NCBI GenBank assembly: GCA_002254335.1
Contig: NIVA01000040.1
Location: 1 to 9,401 of the forward strand
Length of the DNA stretch: 9,401 nt
Direction: 5' to 3'
DNA from: Bacteroidetes bacterium 4572_114
GTDB taxonomy: Bacteria > Bacteroidota > Bacteroidia > Bacteroidales > 4484-276
Shown: piece after piece, positions 1-5,870 of the stretch
Layout of the letters: the number at the start of each line of letters is the position of its first letter
Position numbering within the stretch: the stretch's first letter is position 1
Translations under genes and position numbers: made by a program
The notes under the pieces: generated by a model
The model's input: only the letters and a program-made list of their open reading frames with translations
Database searches by the model: none
What the model was told of the DNA's origin: nothing

Positions 1-164
1 TCCTTTTTAAAATCCCCCTCGATGCTAATGGAGTCGGTAACGCTAATTTCCGAAGTAAACGGATTTATTTGTACAGCAAGATTATGATTTACCGCTTCAT
101 CATTTTGAGAAAACGACAGCGAACTAAATAGAATTACGATTGCGAGTAGTAACAGGTTTTTCAT
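1..164 (-). CDS. Secreted protein, N-terminal fragment (possible M1-type metallopeptidase)
   Basis: Only the first 54 codons are present; the gene runs off the left edge of the window. The protein opens with a short basic start (MKN), a hydrophobic core of about 15 residues and a likely signal peptidase I site near SLSFS-Q (residues 15-20), so it is predicted to be exported. The mature part reads roughly HNLAVQINPFTSEISVTDSI (residues 27-46). That pattern, an alternating beta strand followed by 'x-V-x-D-x-I', resembles the first strands of the N-terminal domain of M1 aminopeptidase-like proteins, but 35 mature residues cannot prove it and no zinc motif is visible. The start was chosen because it gives a clean signal peptide and follows an A/T-rich leader with a -7 box about 24 bases upstream. 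I am confident in the exported ORF and unsure of the function. Confidence 0.72.
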   Translation of the reverse strand, partial: MKNLLLLAIVILFSSLSFSQNDEAVNHNLAVQINPFTSEISVTDSISIEGDFKK

Positions 165-187
165 TGTTATGATTTTAATTTTTTTTG

Positions 188-195
188 CAAAAATA
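188..195 (-). promoter_or_regulatory. Bacteroidota -7 box for the leftmost gene
   Basis: On the minus strand this reads TATTTTTG, a full match to the Bacteroidota -7 consensus TAnnTTTG, 23 bases before the start codon at 164. No clear -33 TTTG box is visible. Just upstream, GGGGTTTTT occurs twice in direct orientation on the plus strand (221-229 and 237-245), with no known meaning. Confidence 0.5.
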
Positions 196-337
196 GATAA
201 TTAATCAGGTTAAGGAAATTGGGGTTTTTATTGGCCGGGGTTTTTTGAAATAGAAATGAGACTTGAAATTACACTATTATTAACGAGGGGGAATTGCAGA
301 TGGTTGAAAAATTGGTGTTGCGGTAGTATCAGAATTT

Positions 338-371
338 AAACCTAACAGGTTTTAAAAAACCTGTTAGGTTT
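338..371 (-). terminator. Perfect inverted repeat downstream of ispE, probable terminator
   Basis: A perfect 16-base inverted repeat, AAACCTAACAGGTTTT (338-353) and its complement (356-371), lies 11 bases beyond the ispE stop codon. The stem can form 14-15 pairs around a short A/T loop. No long separate U-tract follows; A/T-rich stem ends could serve both directions. It shares the core CAGGTTT/AAACCTG with the hairpin at 4777-4803. Termination is inferred from position and symmetry. Confidence 0.65.
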
Positions 372-382
372 ATTCATTTTCA

Positions 383-1195
383 TCAAAGCCACCCACTCCA
401 GTAATAATGATCTTCAAAACTATCCCCCAAATCAACCTCATCATTAAACAGCCCATAAACTGCCGATCCGCTTCCGGTCATCGATGCATAAACTGCCCCC
501 GTTTGATACAACCGCTCCTTAATTTCACTCAATTTAGGATGTGATTGAAAGATGCTTTTTTCAAAGTCGTTATTCAAATTATCCCTCCATTCCTCAACAG
601 GGAGCTGAACGGTTTGGCCCACAGAAATTTCGGGTGTTTTTGGCATGATACCGCTGTATGCTCCCTTGGTATTTATATGGGCGTCCGGTTTGGCCAATAC
701 CAAAAAATACCCGGACAGGTCAATATTTACACTTGATAACCGATCTCCTTTCCCGAAAGCAAAAACAGGTTTATTTTTGATAAAAAAGGCACAATCGCTC
801 CCCAACCGGCGGGCGTATTCTTCTAGTTTTTCATTGGATAAACCCAACTGAAATTCACGGTCGATCAGTTTCAGCATAAACGCCCCATCTGAGCTGCCAC
901 CACCTAATCCGGCACCCATCGGGATAACTTTACACAAATGGATTTTTACTGCCGGAAGGTTGAAATCATGTTGGAATAATTCCCACGCCTTTACACAAAG
1001 ATTAGTTTTTGTATTACCCGGGATTTGCAGCCCGGAAACCGTAAGCGTAAAGTTTTTGTCAGGGGCTATAATCAGCTCAAGGGCATCATTTATAGGAATG
1101 GGGTACAGGATGGTTTCGATATTATGAAAACCATCATCCCTTTTTTGGAGGACAGACAGCCCCAAGTTTATTTTAGCATTTGGAAATAAAACCAT
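383..1195 (-). CDS. ispE: 4-diphosphocytidyl-2-C-methyl-D-erythritol kinase IspE
   Basis: IspE phosphorylates CDP-methylerythritol at the 2-hydroxyl with ATP, the fourth step of the cytosolic MEP pathway to isoprenoid precursors. The 270-residue product has the usual length for the family (E. coli about 283) and all GHMP-kinase landmarks in order: the N-terminal AKINLGL strand with K8, then DGFHNIET (residues 21-28) with the conserved His; the glycine-rich ATP loop PMGAGLGGGSSDG (92-104); LGSD (131-134) with the expected catalytic Asp; and the C-terminal GHMP motif MTGSGSAVYGLF (239-250). The chosen ATG is the first in frame and lies just before the conserved strand; there is no Shine-Dalgarno site, as is normal in Bacteroidota. 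A TAnnTTTG box lies about 20 bases upstream. It appears monocistronic, divergent from the GH3 gene and ending at an inverted repeat. Nothing suggests loss of function. Confidence 0.97.
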   Translation of the reverse strand: MVLFPNAKINLGLSVLQKRDDGFHNIETILYPIPINDALELIIAPDKNFTLTVSGLQIPGNTKTNLCVKAWELFQHDFNLPAVKIHLCKVIPMGAGLGGGSSDGAFMLKLIDREFQLGLSNEKLEEYARRLGSDCAFFIKNKPVFAFGKGDRLSSVNIDLSGYFLVLAKPDAHINTKGAYSGIMPKTPEISVGQTVQLPVEEWRDNLNNDFEKSIFQSHPKLSEIKERLYQTGAVYASMTGSGSAVYGLFNDEVDLGDSFEDHYYWSGWL

Positions 1196-1214
1196 TGTTC
1201 TTAAATTTTTTAAG

Positions 1215-1222
1215 CAAAGGTA
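1215..1222 (-). promoter_or_regulatory. Bacteroidota -7 box for ispE
   Basis: The minus strand reads TACCTTTG, matching TAnnTTTG, 19 bases before the ispE start codon. This implies a very short 5' leader. No convincing -33 element is visible at the expected distance, so the call rests on the -7 match and its position. Confidence 0.45.
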
Positions 1223-1340
1223 ATGACTTGGGGGAAATGAGAGAATGATAAAATGCGCAAATATTGGCCTCTTTCATTTTTCGGTTTACATTTTGTGTGT
1301 GTAAGAAAACTTTATTTTTTTATTTTTAAACTTAGTAGAA

Positions 1341-1438
1341 GAAAAAACTGACGCAGGTTTACACGGATACAACGGATTGAAAATCCGTTTGACCAGCGAA
1401 AATCCGCGTCTGAAAATATCGTTAATATGTTAGCATTA
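1341..1438 (+). repeat. Dispersed ~98-nt structured repeat, copy A
   Basis: This segment aligns without gaps to 7281-7378 (offset 5940) with 91 of 98 identical bases; the similarity decays after 1438, although CTTTTTAA at 1443-1450 is still shared. Internally it can fold: AACGGATT (1371-1378) pairs with AATCCGTT (1382-1389) around a GAA loop, and GACGC (1350-1354) pairs with GCGTC (1406-1410), with a second GGAT/ATCC stretch inside. It lies in the 462-bp gap between divergent ispE and the GH3 gene, about 220 bases before the GH3 start. No ORF, terminal inverted repeat or target-site duplication is evident. It could be a non-autonomous mobile repeat or a structured RNA; I do not recognise the family. 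The rest of the gap holds A/T-rich sequence, a small hairpin (1483-1500) and two promoter-like boxes. Confidence 0.8.
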
Positions 1439-1482
1439 GTGGCTTTTTAAGAGCCTAATTACCTACCTAAACCTTACGACAC

Positions 1483-1500
1483 GTAGTCCGTATGGATTAC
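1483..1500 (+). other. Small imperfect hairpin in the ispE-GH3 intergenic region
   Basis: GTAGTCC (1483-1489) can pair with GGATTAC (1494-1500) through six Watson-Crick pairs and one G-U pair around a GTAT loop, followed by an A/T-rich run. The loop region (TCCGTA-GGA) resembles the hairpin tip at 3482-3492. It may be a weak terminator, a REP-like relic or chance; its role is unknown. Confidence 0.35.
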
Positions 1501-1609
1501 TTTATTATATAGCTGAGAATAAGGCAATAAGGTTTATTGAAAATCATGTAAAAGTGTAAACTAATTATTGCTCTTTATGAAAGATGCCCAAATATTGTAC
1601 GAATGTTTG

Positions 1610-1617
1610 TAATTTTG
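1610..1617 (+). promoter_or_regulatory. Bacteroidota -7 box for the GH3 gene
   Basis: TAATTTTG is a full match to TAnnTTTG, 40 bases before the start codon at 1658. No good -33 TTTG is seen 17-23 bases upstream. The leader between box and ATG is A/C-rich with no Shine-Dalgarno sequence. Confidence 0.45.
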
Positions 1618-1657
1618 AAGGCTAAAACAAAATCCTAAAACTTAAACATCCATATCA

Positions 1658-3175
1658 ATGCCTATTATTAATTCGCTGATTTCGTGGTTGATGAAAAAAC
1701 GAATTCATCAAATTGAACTGTTCATCAAATATCCTCATGATGTGCAGGAAGAGTGGTTTAAAAAATTGATTGGCACTGCCGGCAACACCGAATGGGGCAA
1801 AAAGTACGATTATGCTTCCATAACAAGCCTGGGGCAATTTAAGGAAAGGGTCCCCATTAGTGACTATAATAAGTTAAAGCCTTACATCAACCGACTGAGA
1901 AAGGGAGAGCAAAACCTGCTTTGGAACACTGACATTAAATGGTTTGCCAAATCATCGGGCACAACCAACGATAAAAGTAAATTCATCCCGGTTAGCAGGG
2001 AAGCACTGGAAGAGTGTCATTTTAAGGGGGGCAAGGACATGCTTTCCATTCATTTTCATAATCACCCCGAATCAGTGATTTTTAGTGGCAGGGGACTGGC
2101 CATGGGGGGCAGCAGCAGTATTGCCGAAGTGAACAACGAATCTTATTATACCGGCGACCTGTCGGCCATACTTATACAAAACCTGCCGCTTTGGATGCAA
2201 CTAAAAAAAACGCCCAACCAAAGTATTGCCCTGATGGACGAATGGGAAAGCAAGATAGAAAAAATGGCGCGGGTGACCATCGAACATAATGTTACCAGCA
2301 TTTCGGGCGTACCGTCATGGACTTTGGTGTTGATCAAACGGATTTTCGACCTGACAGGCAAAGATAACCTGGTGGATGTTTGGCCAAACCTCGAAGTGTT
2401 TTTTCATGGTGGCGTGAACTTTGGCCCATACCGCGAACAGTTTAAAAAACTGATACAATCGGATGCTTTTAGTTATATGGAAACCTACAACGCCTCCGAA
2501 GGTTTTTTTGGGATACAGGACCGGACTGACCATAGCGACATGTTGCTGATGCTGGACTATGGGATATTCTATGAGTTTTTGCCCATGGACCAATTGGATA
2601 ATGATCCGCCCAAAACGTTAGGCCTCGAAGATGTGGAAATTGACAAGAATTATGCGGTGGTGATTTCGACAAATGGCGGACTATGGAGATACCTGATAGG
2701 CGATACGGTTAAATTCACTTCCTTAAATCCATACCGGATAGTTATTACCGGCAGGACCAAAAATTTTATCAATGCCTTTGGCGAGGAGCTAATAATCGAA
2801 AATGCCGAAAAAGCATTAATCATCGCCTGCGAAAAGTGCAATGCCATTATTAGCGAATATACTGCGGCCCCGATATATTTTAATAATAGTGAAAATGCGG
2901 CCCACGAATGGTTGATCGAGTTTGAAGCCCCACCGGAGAACGCAGATTTTTTTGTCGATAGTTTTGATAACGCTTTAAAATCGCTCAATTCGGATTATGA
3001 GGCCAAAAGGTACAAAAACATGGTTTTGCGCGAGCCATTGGTCAGGCAGGTGCCACAACAAACTTTTTACAAATGGTTGAAAAAGCGTGACAAATTGGGC
3101 GGCCAGCATAAAGTGCCCAGGTTATCAAATGACAGGAAATATGTGGATGAAATATTAAAAATGATTGAGGGGTAG
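1658..3175 (+). CDS. GH3-family acyl-adenylating protein
   Basis: The 505-residue protein belongs to the GH3 family of the ANL superfamily, known in plants for joining amino acids to jasmonate or auxin through an acyl-adenylate. Visible motifs: the phosphate-binding P-loop FAKSSGTTNDKSKFIPVS (residues 96-113); the family-typical FSGRGLAMGGS (142-152); YNASEGFFGIQ (277-287), the adenine/acyl region; the YLIGDTVKF segment (345-353) with the ribose-binding Asp; and the hinge ITGRTKNFINAFGEEL (363-378) leading to the C-terminal domain, with a Lys in GGQHKVPRL (481-489). Length is normal for bacterial homologues and no motif is missing. It is predicted cytosolic, without signal or membrane segments. 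The physiological substrate of Bacteroidota GH3 proteins is not known to me, and the neighbours (ispE, a deoxynucleoside kinase) do not identify it. It appears monocistronic. Its stop codon overlaps the first base of a heptamer repeat array. Confidence 0.93.
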   Translation: MPIINSLISWLMKKRIHQIELFIKYPHDVQEEWFKKLIGTAGNTEWGKKYDYASITSLGQFKERVPISDYNKLKPYINRLRKGEQNLLWNTDIKWFAKSSGTTNDKSKFIPVSREALEECHFKGGKDMLSIHFHNHPESVIFSGRGLAMGGSSSIAEVNNESYYTGDLSAILIQNLPLWMQLKKTPNQSIALMDEWESKIEKMARVTIEHNVTSISGVPSWTLVLIKRIFDLTGKDNLVDVWPNLEVFFHGGVNFGPYREQFKKLIQSDAFSYMETYNASEGFFGIQDRTDHSDMLLMLDYGIFYEFLPMDQLDNDPPKTLGLEDVEIDKNYAVVISTNGGLWRYLIGDTVKFTSLNPYRIVITGRTKNFINAFGEELIIENAEKALIIACEKCNAIISEYTAAPIYFNNSENAAHEWLIEFEAPPENADFFVDSFDNALKSLNSDYEAKRYKNMVLREPLVRQVPQQTFYKWLKKRDKLGGQHKVPRLSNDRKYVDEILKMIEG

Positions 3176-3230
3176 GTTTCAGGTTTCAGGTTTCAAGTTT
3201 TAGGTTTTAGGTTTGAAGTTTCGGGTTTGA
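3175..3230 (+). repeat. Heptamer tandem array 1 (GGTTTCA type, 8 units)
   Basis: Eight contiguous 7-base units in perfect register begin at the last base of the GH3 stop codon: three GGTTTCA, then AGTTTTA, GGTTTTA, GGTTTGA, AGTTTCG and GGTTTGA. The decay toward the right is typical of an old slipped array. It begins the 595-bp GH3-kinase intergenic region, which appears non-coding and is filled with further repeats. Short heptamer arrays of this kind recall the STRR repeats known from cyanobacteria; that parallel is only descriptive. Confidence 0.88.
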
Positions 3231-3322
3231 CCGTGGAAGGGATGCAATCCCTGAGGTACGAGGGGATGGCGGCCCTGGCACTGAAAGAACCCAACCAGGG
3301 TTTCCATCCCTTCCCTTTGGTC
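3229..3322 (+). repeat. Multi-stem inverted repeat (REP-like element)
   Basis: An outer stem pairs GACC (3229-3232) with GGTC (3319-3322) and, inside it, GGAAGGGATG (3235-3244) with CATCCCTTCC (3305-3314). The enclosed part holds two more inverted pairs: ATCCC/GGGAT around TGAGGTACGAG, and CCCTGG/CCAGGG around a 16-base loop. It could therefore fold as a three-way junction as RNA or single-stranded DNA. AGGGAT/ATCCCT (3239-3253) offers an alternative local hairpin. The palindrome GGATTTAAATCC follows at 3325-3336. The make-up is suggestive of REP-type elements mobilised by RAYT transposases, but no transposase is in the window. Confidence 0.6.
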
Positions 3323-3346
3323 AGGGATTTAAATCCTTCATCTACA

Positions 3347-3432
3347 GGTTTCAAATTGCGCTTGGCTTCCTTCACCCGACACGTTTCAGGTTTCAGATTT
3401 CGGGTTTCAAGTTGCACTTTACTTCCTTCACT
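3347..3432 (+). repeat. 30-bp direct repeat pair enclosing heptamer array 2
   Basis: The segment 3347-3376 (GGTTTCAAATTGCG, then a CTTCCTTCACC end) recurs at 3403-3432 with 25 of 30 bases identical. The offset is 56 bases, exactly eight heptamers. Between and into the second copy, five heptamer-register units run from 3383 to 3417 (two GTTTCAG, ATTTCGG, GTTTCAA, GTTGCAC). A third, partial copy, GGTTTGAAATTGCG, lies at 3525-3538. This suggests a larger composite unit that has duplicated. Confidence 0.7.
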
Positions 3433-3470
3433 TTGTATTTAGCACATTGTTTCCATTTTTGACGGAGCAA

Positions 3471-3503
3471 AACTTTCCATCGTCCGTAGGACATGGAAAC
3501 GTT
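3471..3503 (+). repeat. Strong hairpin with symmetric bulges (REP-like)
   Basis: The arms are AAC-TTTCCAT-c-GTCC and GGAC-ATGGAAA-c-GTT around a GTA triloop (3486-3488). This gives 14 Watson-Crick pairs with one bulged C in each arm (3481 and 3500). No U-tract follows, and it lies nearly 300 bases after the GH3 stop, so a simple terminator is less likely than a REP-like or structured RNA element. Directly after it, AAACCTG (3504-3510) can pair with CAGGTTT (3523-3529), the latter belonging to another heptamer stretch. Confidence 0.65.
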
Positions 3504-3723
3504 AAACCTGGGATATGGGTTTCAGGTTTGAAATTGCGAATGCCTGTAACAAAATAATCATAAAAACCTCGCGCGATCTGCGTAAAAAAACCCTCCTTAC
3601 TTTTCGGCCTTAAACAGTCATACTTTGCTGGTATCAAAAAAGTTGGGGGGCAGCCGGCTAAAATTGTTGATAAATACTTATCCCAATCTTTCAGTTTTGG
3701 CAACTCCTGTCATATTTCTTTAG

Positions 3724-3731
3724 TATTTTTA
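3724..3731 (+). promoter_or_regulatory. Possible -7 box for the deoxynucleoside kinase gene
   Basis: TATTTTTA matches TAnnTTTG except for the last base and lies 38 bases before the start codon. A TTTG at 3696-3699 might serve as the -33 box, but the 24-base spacer is slightly longer than usual. Weak call. Confidence 0.3.
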
Positions 3732-3769
3732 GCGATGAATTTTTAATAACATTTCAATAAACTTTTATT

Positions 3770-4384
3770 ATGCATATAGCAATTGCCGGAAACATCGGAT
3801 CAGGGAAAACCACCCTCACATCTCTGTTGGCCAAGCATTTTAATTGGGAGCCACATTACGAATCAGTTGATGATAACCCTTACCTGAACAGTTTTTATGA
3901 AGATATGCGCAGGTGGTCGTTCAACCTGCAAATTTACTTTCTGAACAGCCGCTTCAGGCAGATTGTCAAAATAAGGAAGAGTGGCGGTAAAGTGATCCAA
4001 GACCGCACCATTTATGAAGACGCTCACATTTTCGCACCCAACCTTCACGAAATGAACCTGATGACAACCAGGGATTTTGATAACTACAGGGCACTTTTCG
4101 ATTTGATGAGTACGTTCATCCAACCTCCTGATCTGTTGGTTTACCTAAGGGCCAGTGTGTCAACTTTGGTAAATCAAATTCAAAAGCGCGGACGGGATTA
4201 TGAAGAGTCCATCAGGCTCGATTACCTGAAAAGGCTTAATGAACGATATGAAACCTGGATTGGTGGTTATGTTATCGGTAATAAGTTGATTGTGAATGTG
4301 GATAAAAGGGATTTTACGGGCAACCCTGAGGATCTTGGTTTTGTTATCGAAAGGATTAATGCCGAACTGCATGGGTTGTTTTAG
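3770..4384 (+). CDS. Deoxynucleoside kinase (dNK/dCK/dGK family)
   Basis: The 204-residue cytosolic enzyme transfers phosphate from ATP to a deoxynucleoside in nucleotide salvage. Family signs are clear: the P-loop GNIGSGKT (residues 7-14) at the extreme N-terminus; a following acidic stretch YESVDDNPYL (30-39), where the family carries its catalytic and specificity Glu; WSFNLQIYFLNSRF (49-62), the helix lining the base pocket; the DRT variant of the DRS motif in QDRTIYED (77-84); and an arginine-rich LID, QKRGRDYEESI (138-148). Length matches bacterial members. The base preference (dA, dG or dC) cannot be read from these motifs alone. The ATG at 3770 is firm because the P-loop begins only six residues later. 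The gene stands alone between two long non-coding stretches. Thymidylate kinase is less likely given the QDR-TIYED arrangement. Confidence 0.95.
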   Translation: MHIAIAGNIGSGKTTLTSLLAKHFNWEPHYESVDDNPYLNSFYEDMRRWSFNLQIYFLNSRFRQIVKIRKSGGKVIQDRTIYEDAHIFAPNLHEMNLMTTRDFDNYRALFDLMSTFIQPPDLLVYLRASVSTLVNQIQKRGRDYEESIRLDYLKRLNERYETWIGGYVIGNKLIVNVDKRDFTGNPEDLGFVIERINAELHGLF

Positions 4385-4721
4385 GAAGGATGGAAGAATG
4401 GAGTGTTGGGAATCATGGAGTGTTGAAACAATATTGTATTAAAAAAAAACCTCCTAGAAGTTACAAAATTATAGCAATAAATATTTTCGGTAAACACCAA
4501 ATCCTCGTAGAGGGTTCATACGTTTGAGAGTCAAAGATTGATGGATTGGAAAATGAAATAGTGCGAAAACATTTCAGGGTCGGGCTACCTGAAGAAGACT
4601 GCTTATTTAATAATAATTGAGTTAATCAACTCTGACAGATACTGTGAACTCTGTTTTTGGACAGACCTCGTTAGGTTTACACCTCTAAATCATCACCCAA
4701 AGGTTGTGTATTACAGCAAAT
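4385..4721. other. Non-coding intergenic stretch after the kinase gene
   Basis: About 340 bases hold no supportable gene. Near the kinase stop, ATGGAGTGTTG occurs twice (4398-4408 and 4415-4425, 17-base period), a degenerate GGA-rich tandem repeat. The rest is A/T-rich without a clear terminator for the plus-strand kinase transcript. ACCTCGTT at 4665-4672 is complementary to AACGAGGT at 4738-4745 inside the next terminator, so an alternative fold is possible on a plus-strand transcript. Confidence 0.55.
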
Positions 4722-4753
4722 AAAAAGCCGCCCCGTAAACGAGGTGGCTTTTT
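4722..4753 (-). terminator. Bidirectional rho-independent terminator
   Basis: AAAAAGCCGCC (4722-4732) pairs with GGTGGCTTTTT (4743-4753), 11 pairs including one G-U, extended by two G-C pairs after one mismatch and closed by a TAAA loop. Read on the minus strand the stem is followed by TTTTTATTT; on the plus strand it ends TTTTTGG. It is the second hairpin after the threonine dehydrogenase gene and could also stop read-through from the kinase side. Confidence 0.82.
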
Positions 4754-4776
4754 GGTAGAATTATTATCGAATAAAA

Positions 4777-4803
4777 CCTTCCAGGTTTCTAAAACCTGAA
4801 AGG
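4777..4803 (-). terminator. Proximal terminator hairpin of the threonine dehydrogenase gene
   Basis: CAGGTTT (4782-4788) pairs with AAACCTG (4792-4798), and beyond one mismatch CCTT pairs with AAGG. On the minus strand the hairpin begins ten bases after the stop codon and is followed by TTTTATT, as expected of an intrinsic terminator. With 4722-4753 it makes a tandem terminator. Confidence 0.7.
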
Positions 4804-4812
4804 ATTAAATCT

Positions 4813-5775
4813 CTAAATCAATCCTTTCGCATGTTTTTCCTTAATCACTTTCAGCATGTCGCGTGTCATGGCATCAAGATCCCATTTTGGGTTCCACCCC
4901 CACTCTTCGCGGGCGGCAGAATCATCCATTTTGTTGGGCCACGACTCGGCAATACCTTGCTTCACGGCATCAACATCATAATCCATGGTAAAATCGGGGA
5001 GATATTTTTTCACTGAATTAAATATGATTTCCGGATCAAAACTCATAGCTGTGACATTGAAACAATTCCTGTGCTTCAATTTATCAGGATCGGCTTCCAT
5101 CAGGTCGATGGCGGCATCTAATGCATCGGGCATGTACATCATATCAAGGAAAGTCCCTTTTGGCAGGGGACAGGTAAATTTCCCGTTTTTAATGGCATCG
5201 TAATAAATTTCTACGGCATAATCGGTAGTCCCGCCACCAGGCAGTGTCAGGTTAGAAATAATCCCGGGATAACGGACACCCCTTGTGTCCACGCCAAAAC
5301 GCTTGTAATAATAATCGCTCAAAAGTTCGCCGGCAACCTTGGTAACCCCATACATTGTGCCAGGGCGTTGAATGGTATCCTGTGGGGTATTATCAAGTGG
5401 GGTACTTGAACCAAATGCCCCAATTGAACTCGGGAAAAATACTGCACAATTAAATTCCCTGGCAATTTCCAAAACATTGTAAACACCATTGACACCTACA
5501 TTCCACGCTGCTTGGGGCCTTTTTTCGGCTACCCCCGACAAAAGTGCTGCCAGATTATAAATGGCATCAATCTTATACTTCTTCACTACTTCAACAATGC
5601 GGTCAACATCAGTTGCGTCCACAATTTCCAGCGGGCCACTTTCAGCTAATTCCTGCGATGGCTTGGTTTTGCGATATCCTGCAACCACGTGGTCGTTTCC
5701 GTACCTGTTGCGAAGTTCCATAGTTAATTCCGAGCCAATCTGACCTACGGAACCTATTACGAGAATGTTCTTCAT
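4813..5775 (-). CDS. L-threonine 3-dehydrogenase, SDR (epimerase-like) type
   Basis: This 320-residue NAD-dependent enzyme probably oxidises L-threonine to 2-amino-3-oxobutyrate. It is an extended short-chain dehydrogenase: Rossmann motif GSVGQIG (residues 8-14), D53 in VDATD near the cofactor, NLAALLSG (74-81), catalytic Ser in FPSSIGAFG (114-122), and the pair Y142 and K146 in MYGVTK. Features I associate with SDR-type threonine dehydrogenases rather than sugar epimerases are TPxxxTPQ followed by RPGTMYGVTK, then VRYPGIIS (167-174), PGGGTTDYAVEIY (179-191) and the WGWNPKWDLD C-terminus. The strongest support is context: kbl, the next enzyme in the pathway, is transcribed divergently 196 bases away. 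This family is unrelated to the zinc-dependent Tdh of E. coli. A generic UDP-sugar epimerase is the alternative. The ATG is supported by the Rossmann strand starting immediately. Confidence 0.93.
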   Translation of the reverse strand: MKNILVIGSVGQIGSELTMELRNRYGNDHVVAGYRKTKPSQELAESGPLEIVDATDVDRIVEVVKKYKIDAIYNLAALLSGVAEKRPQAAWNVGVNGVYNVLEIAREFNCAVFFPSSIGAFGSSTPLDNTPQDTIQRPGTMYGVTKVAGELLSDYYYKRFGVDTRGVRYPGIISNLTLPGGGTTDYAVEIYYDAIKNGKFTCPLPKGTFLDMMYMPDALDAAIDLMEADPDKLKHRNCFNVTAMSFDPEIIFNSVKKYLPDFTMDYDVDAVKQGIAESWPNKMDDSAAREEWGWNPKWDLDAMTRDMLKVIKEKHAKGLI

Positions 5776-5821
5776 TAAATTTAGTTTTATGTTTCTGTTA
5801 ATAGATTAACAATAATTGCGG

Positions 5822-5829
5822 CAAAAATA
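5822..5829 (-). promoter_or_regulatory. -7 box for the threonine dehydrogenase gene
   Basis: The minus strand reads TATTTTTG, a full TAnnTTTG match, 46 bases before the start codon at 5775. A T-rich stretch (CTGTTTT, around 5842-5848 on this strand) lies where a -33 element might be, but it is not a clear TTTG. Confidence 0.5.
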
Positions 5830-5870
5830 TAAATTTTTATAAAACAGCTTTTTAATTCTAAATTTTTCAT

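Noticed and set aside
1341..1438. Dispersed repeat as an insertion sequence or classical MITE
   Set aside because: No terminal inverted repeats, target-site duplications or transposase are visible, so I left it as an unclassified repeat.
3193..3417. Minus-strand 74-codon open frame with repeated L-K-P-E-T segments
   Set aside because: The repeats in the peptide are simply the translated heptamer arrays, and the middle is the inverted-repeat element; the 71-codon plus-strand frame at 3227-3442 is likewise a repeat artefact.
3175..3538. CRISPR array reading of the repeated segment
   Set aside because: Units are 7 bases and contiguous, the longer 30-bp repeat occurs only twice with diverged bases, and there are no regular unique spacers or cas genes.
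3428..3703. Minus-strand 91-codon open frame in the repeat-rich intergenic region
   Set aside because: It runs through the hairpin at 3471-3503 and a heptamer stretch, has no promoter box or domain, and its composition reflects the repeats. I treat it as spurious.
4398..4425. ATGGAGTGTTG pair as a regulatory tandem site
   Set aside because: It lies just downstream of the kinase stop in a degenerate GGA-rich stretch, with no promoter nearby; simple repeat decay is enough.
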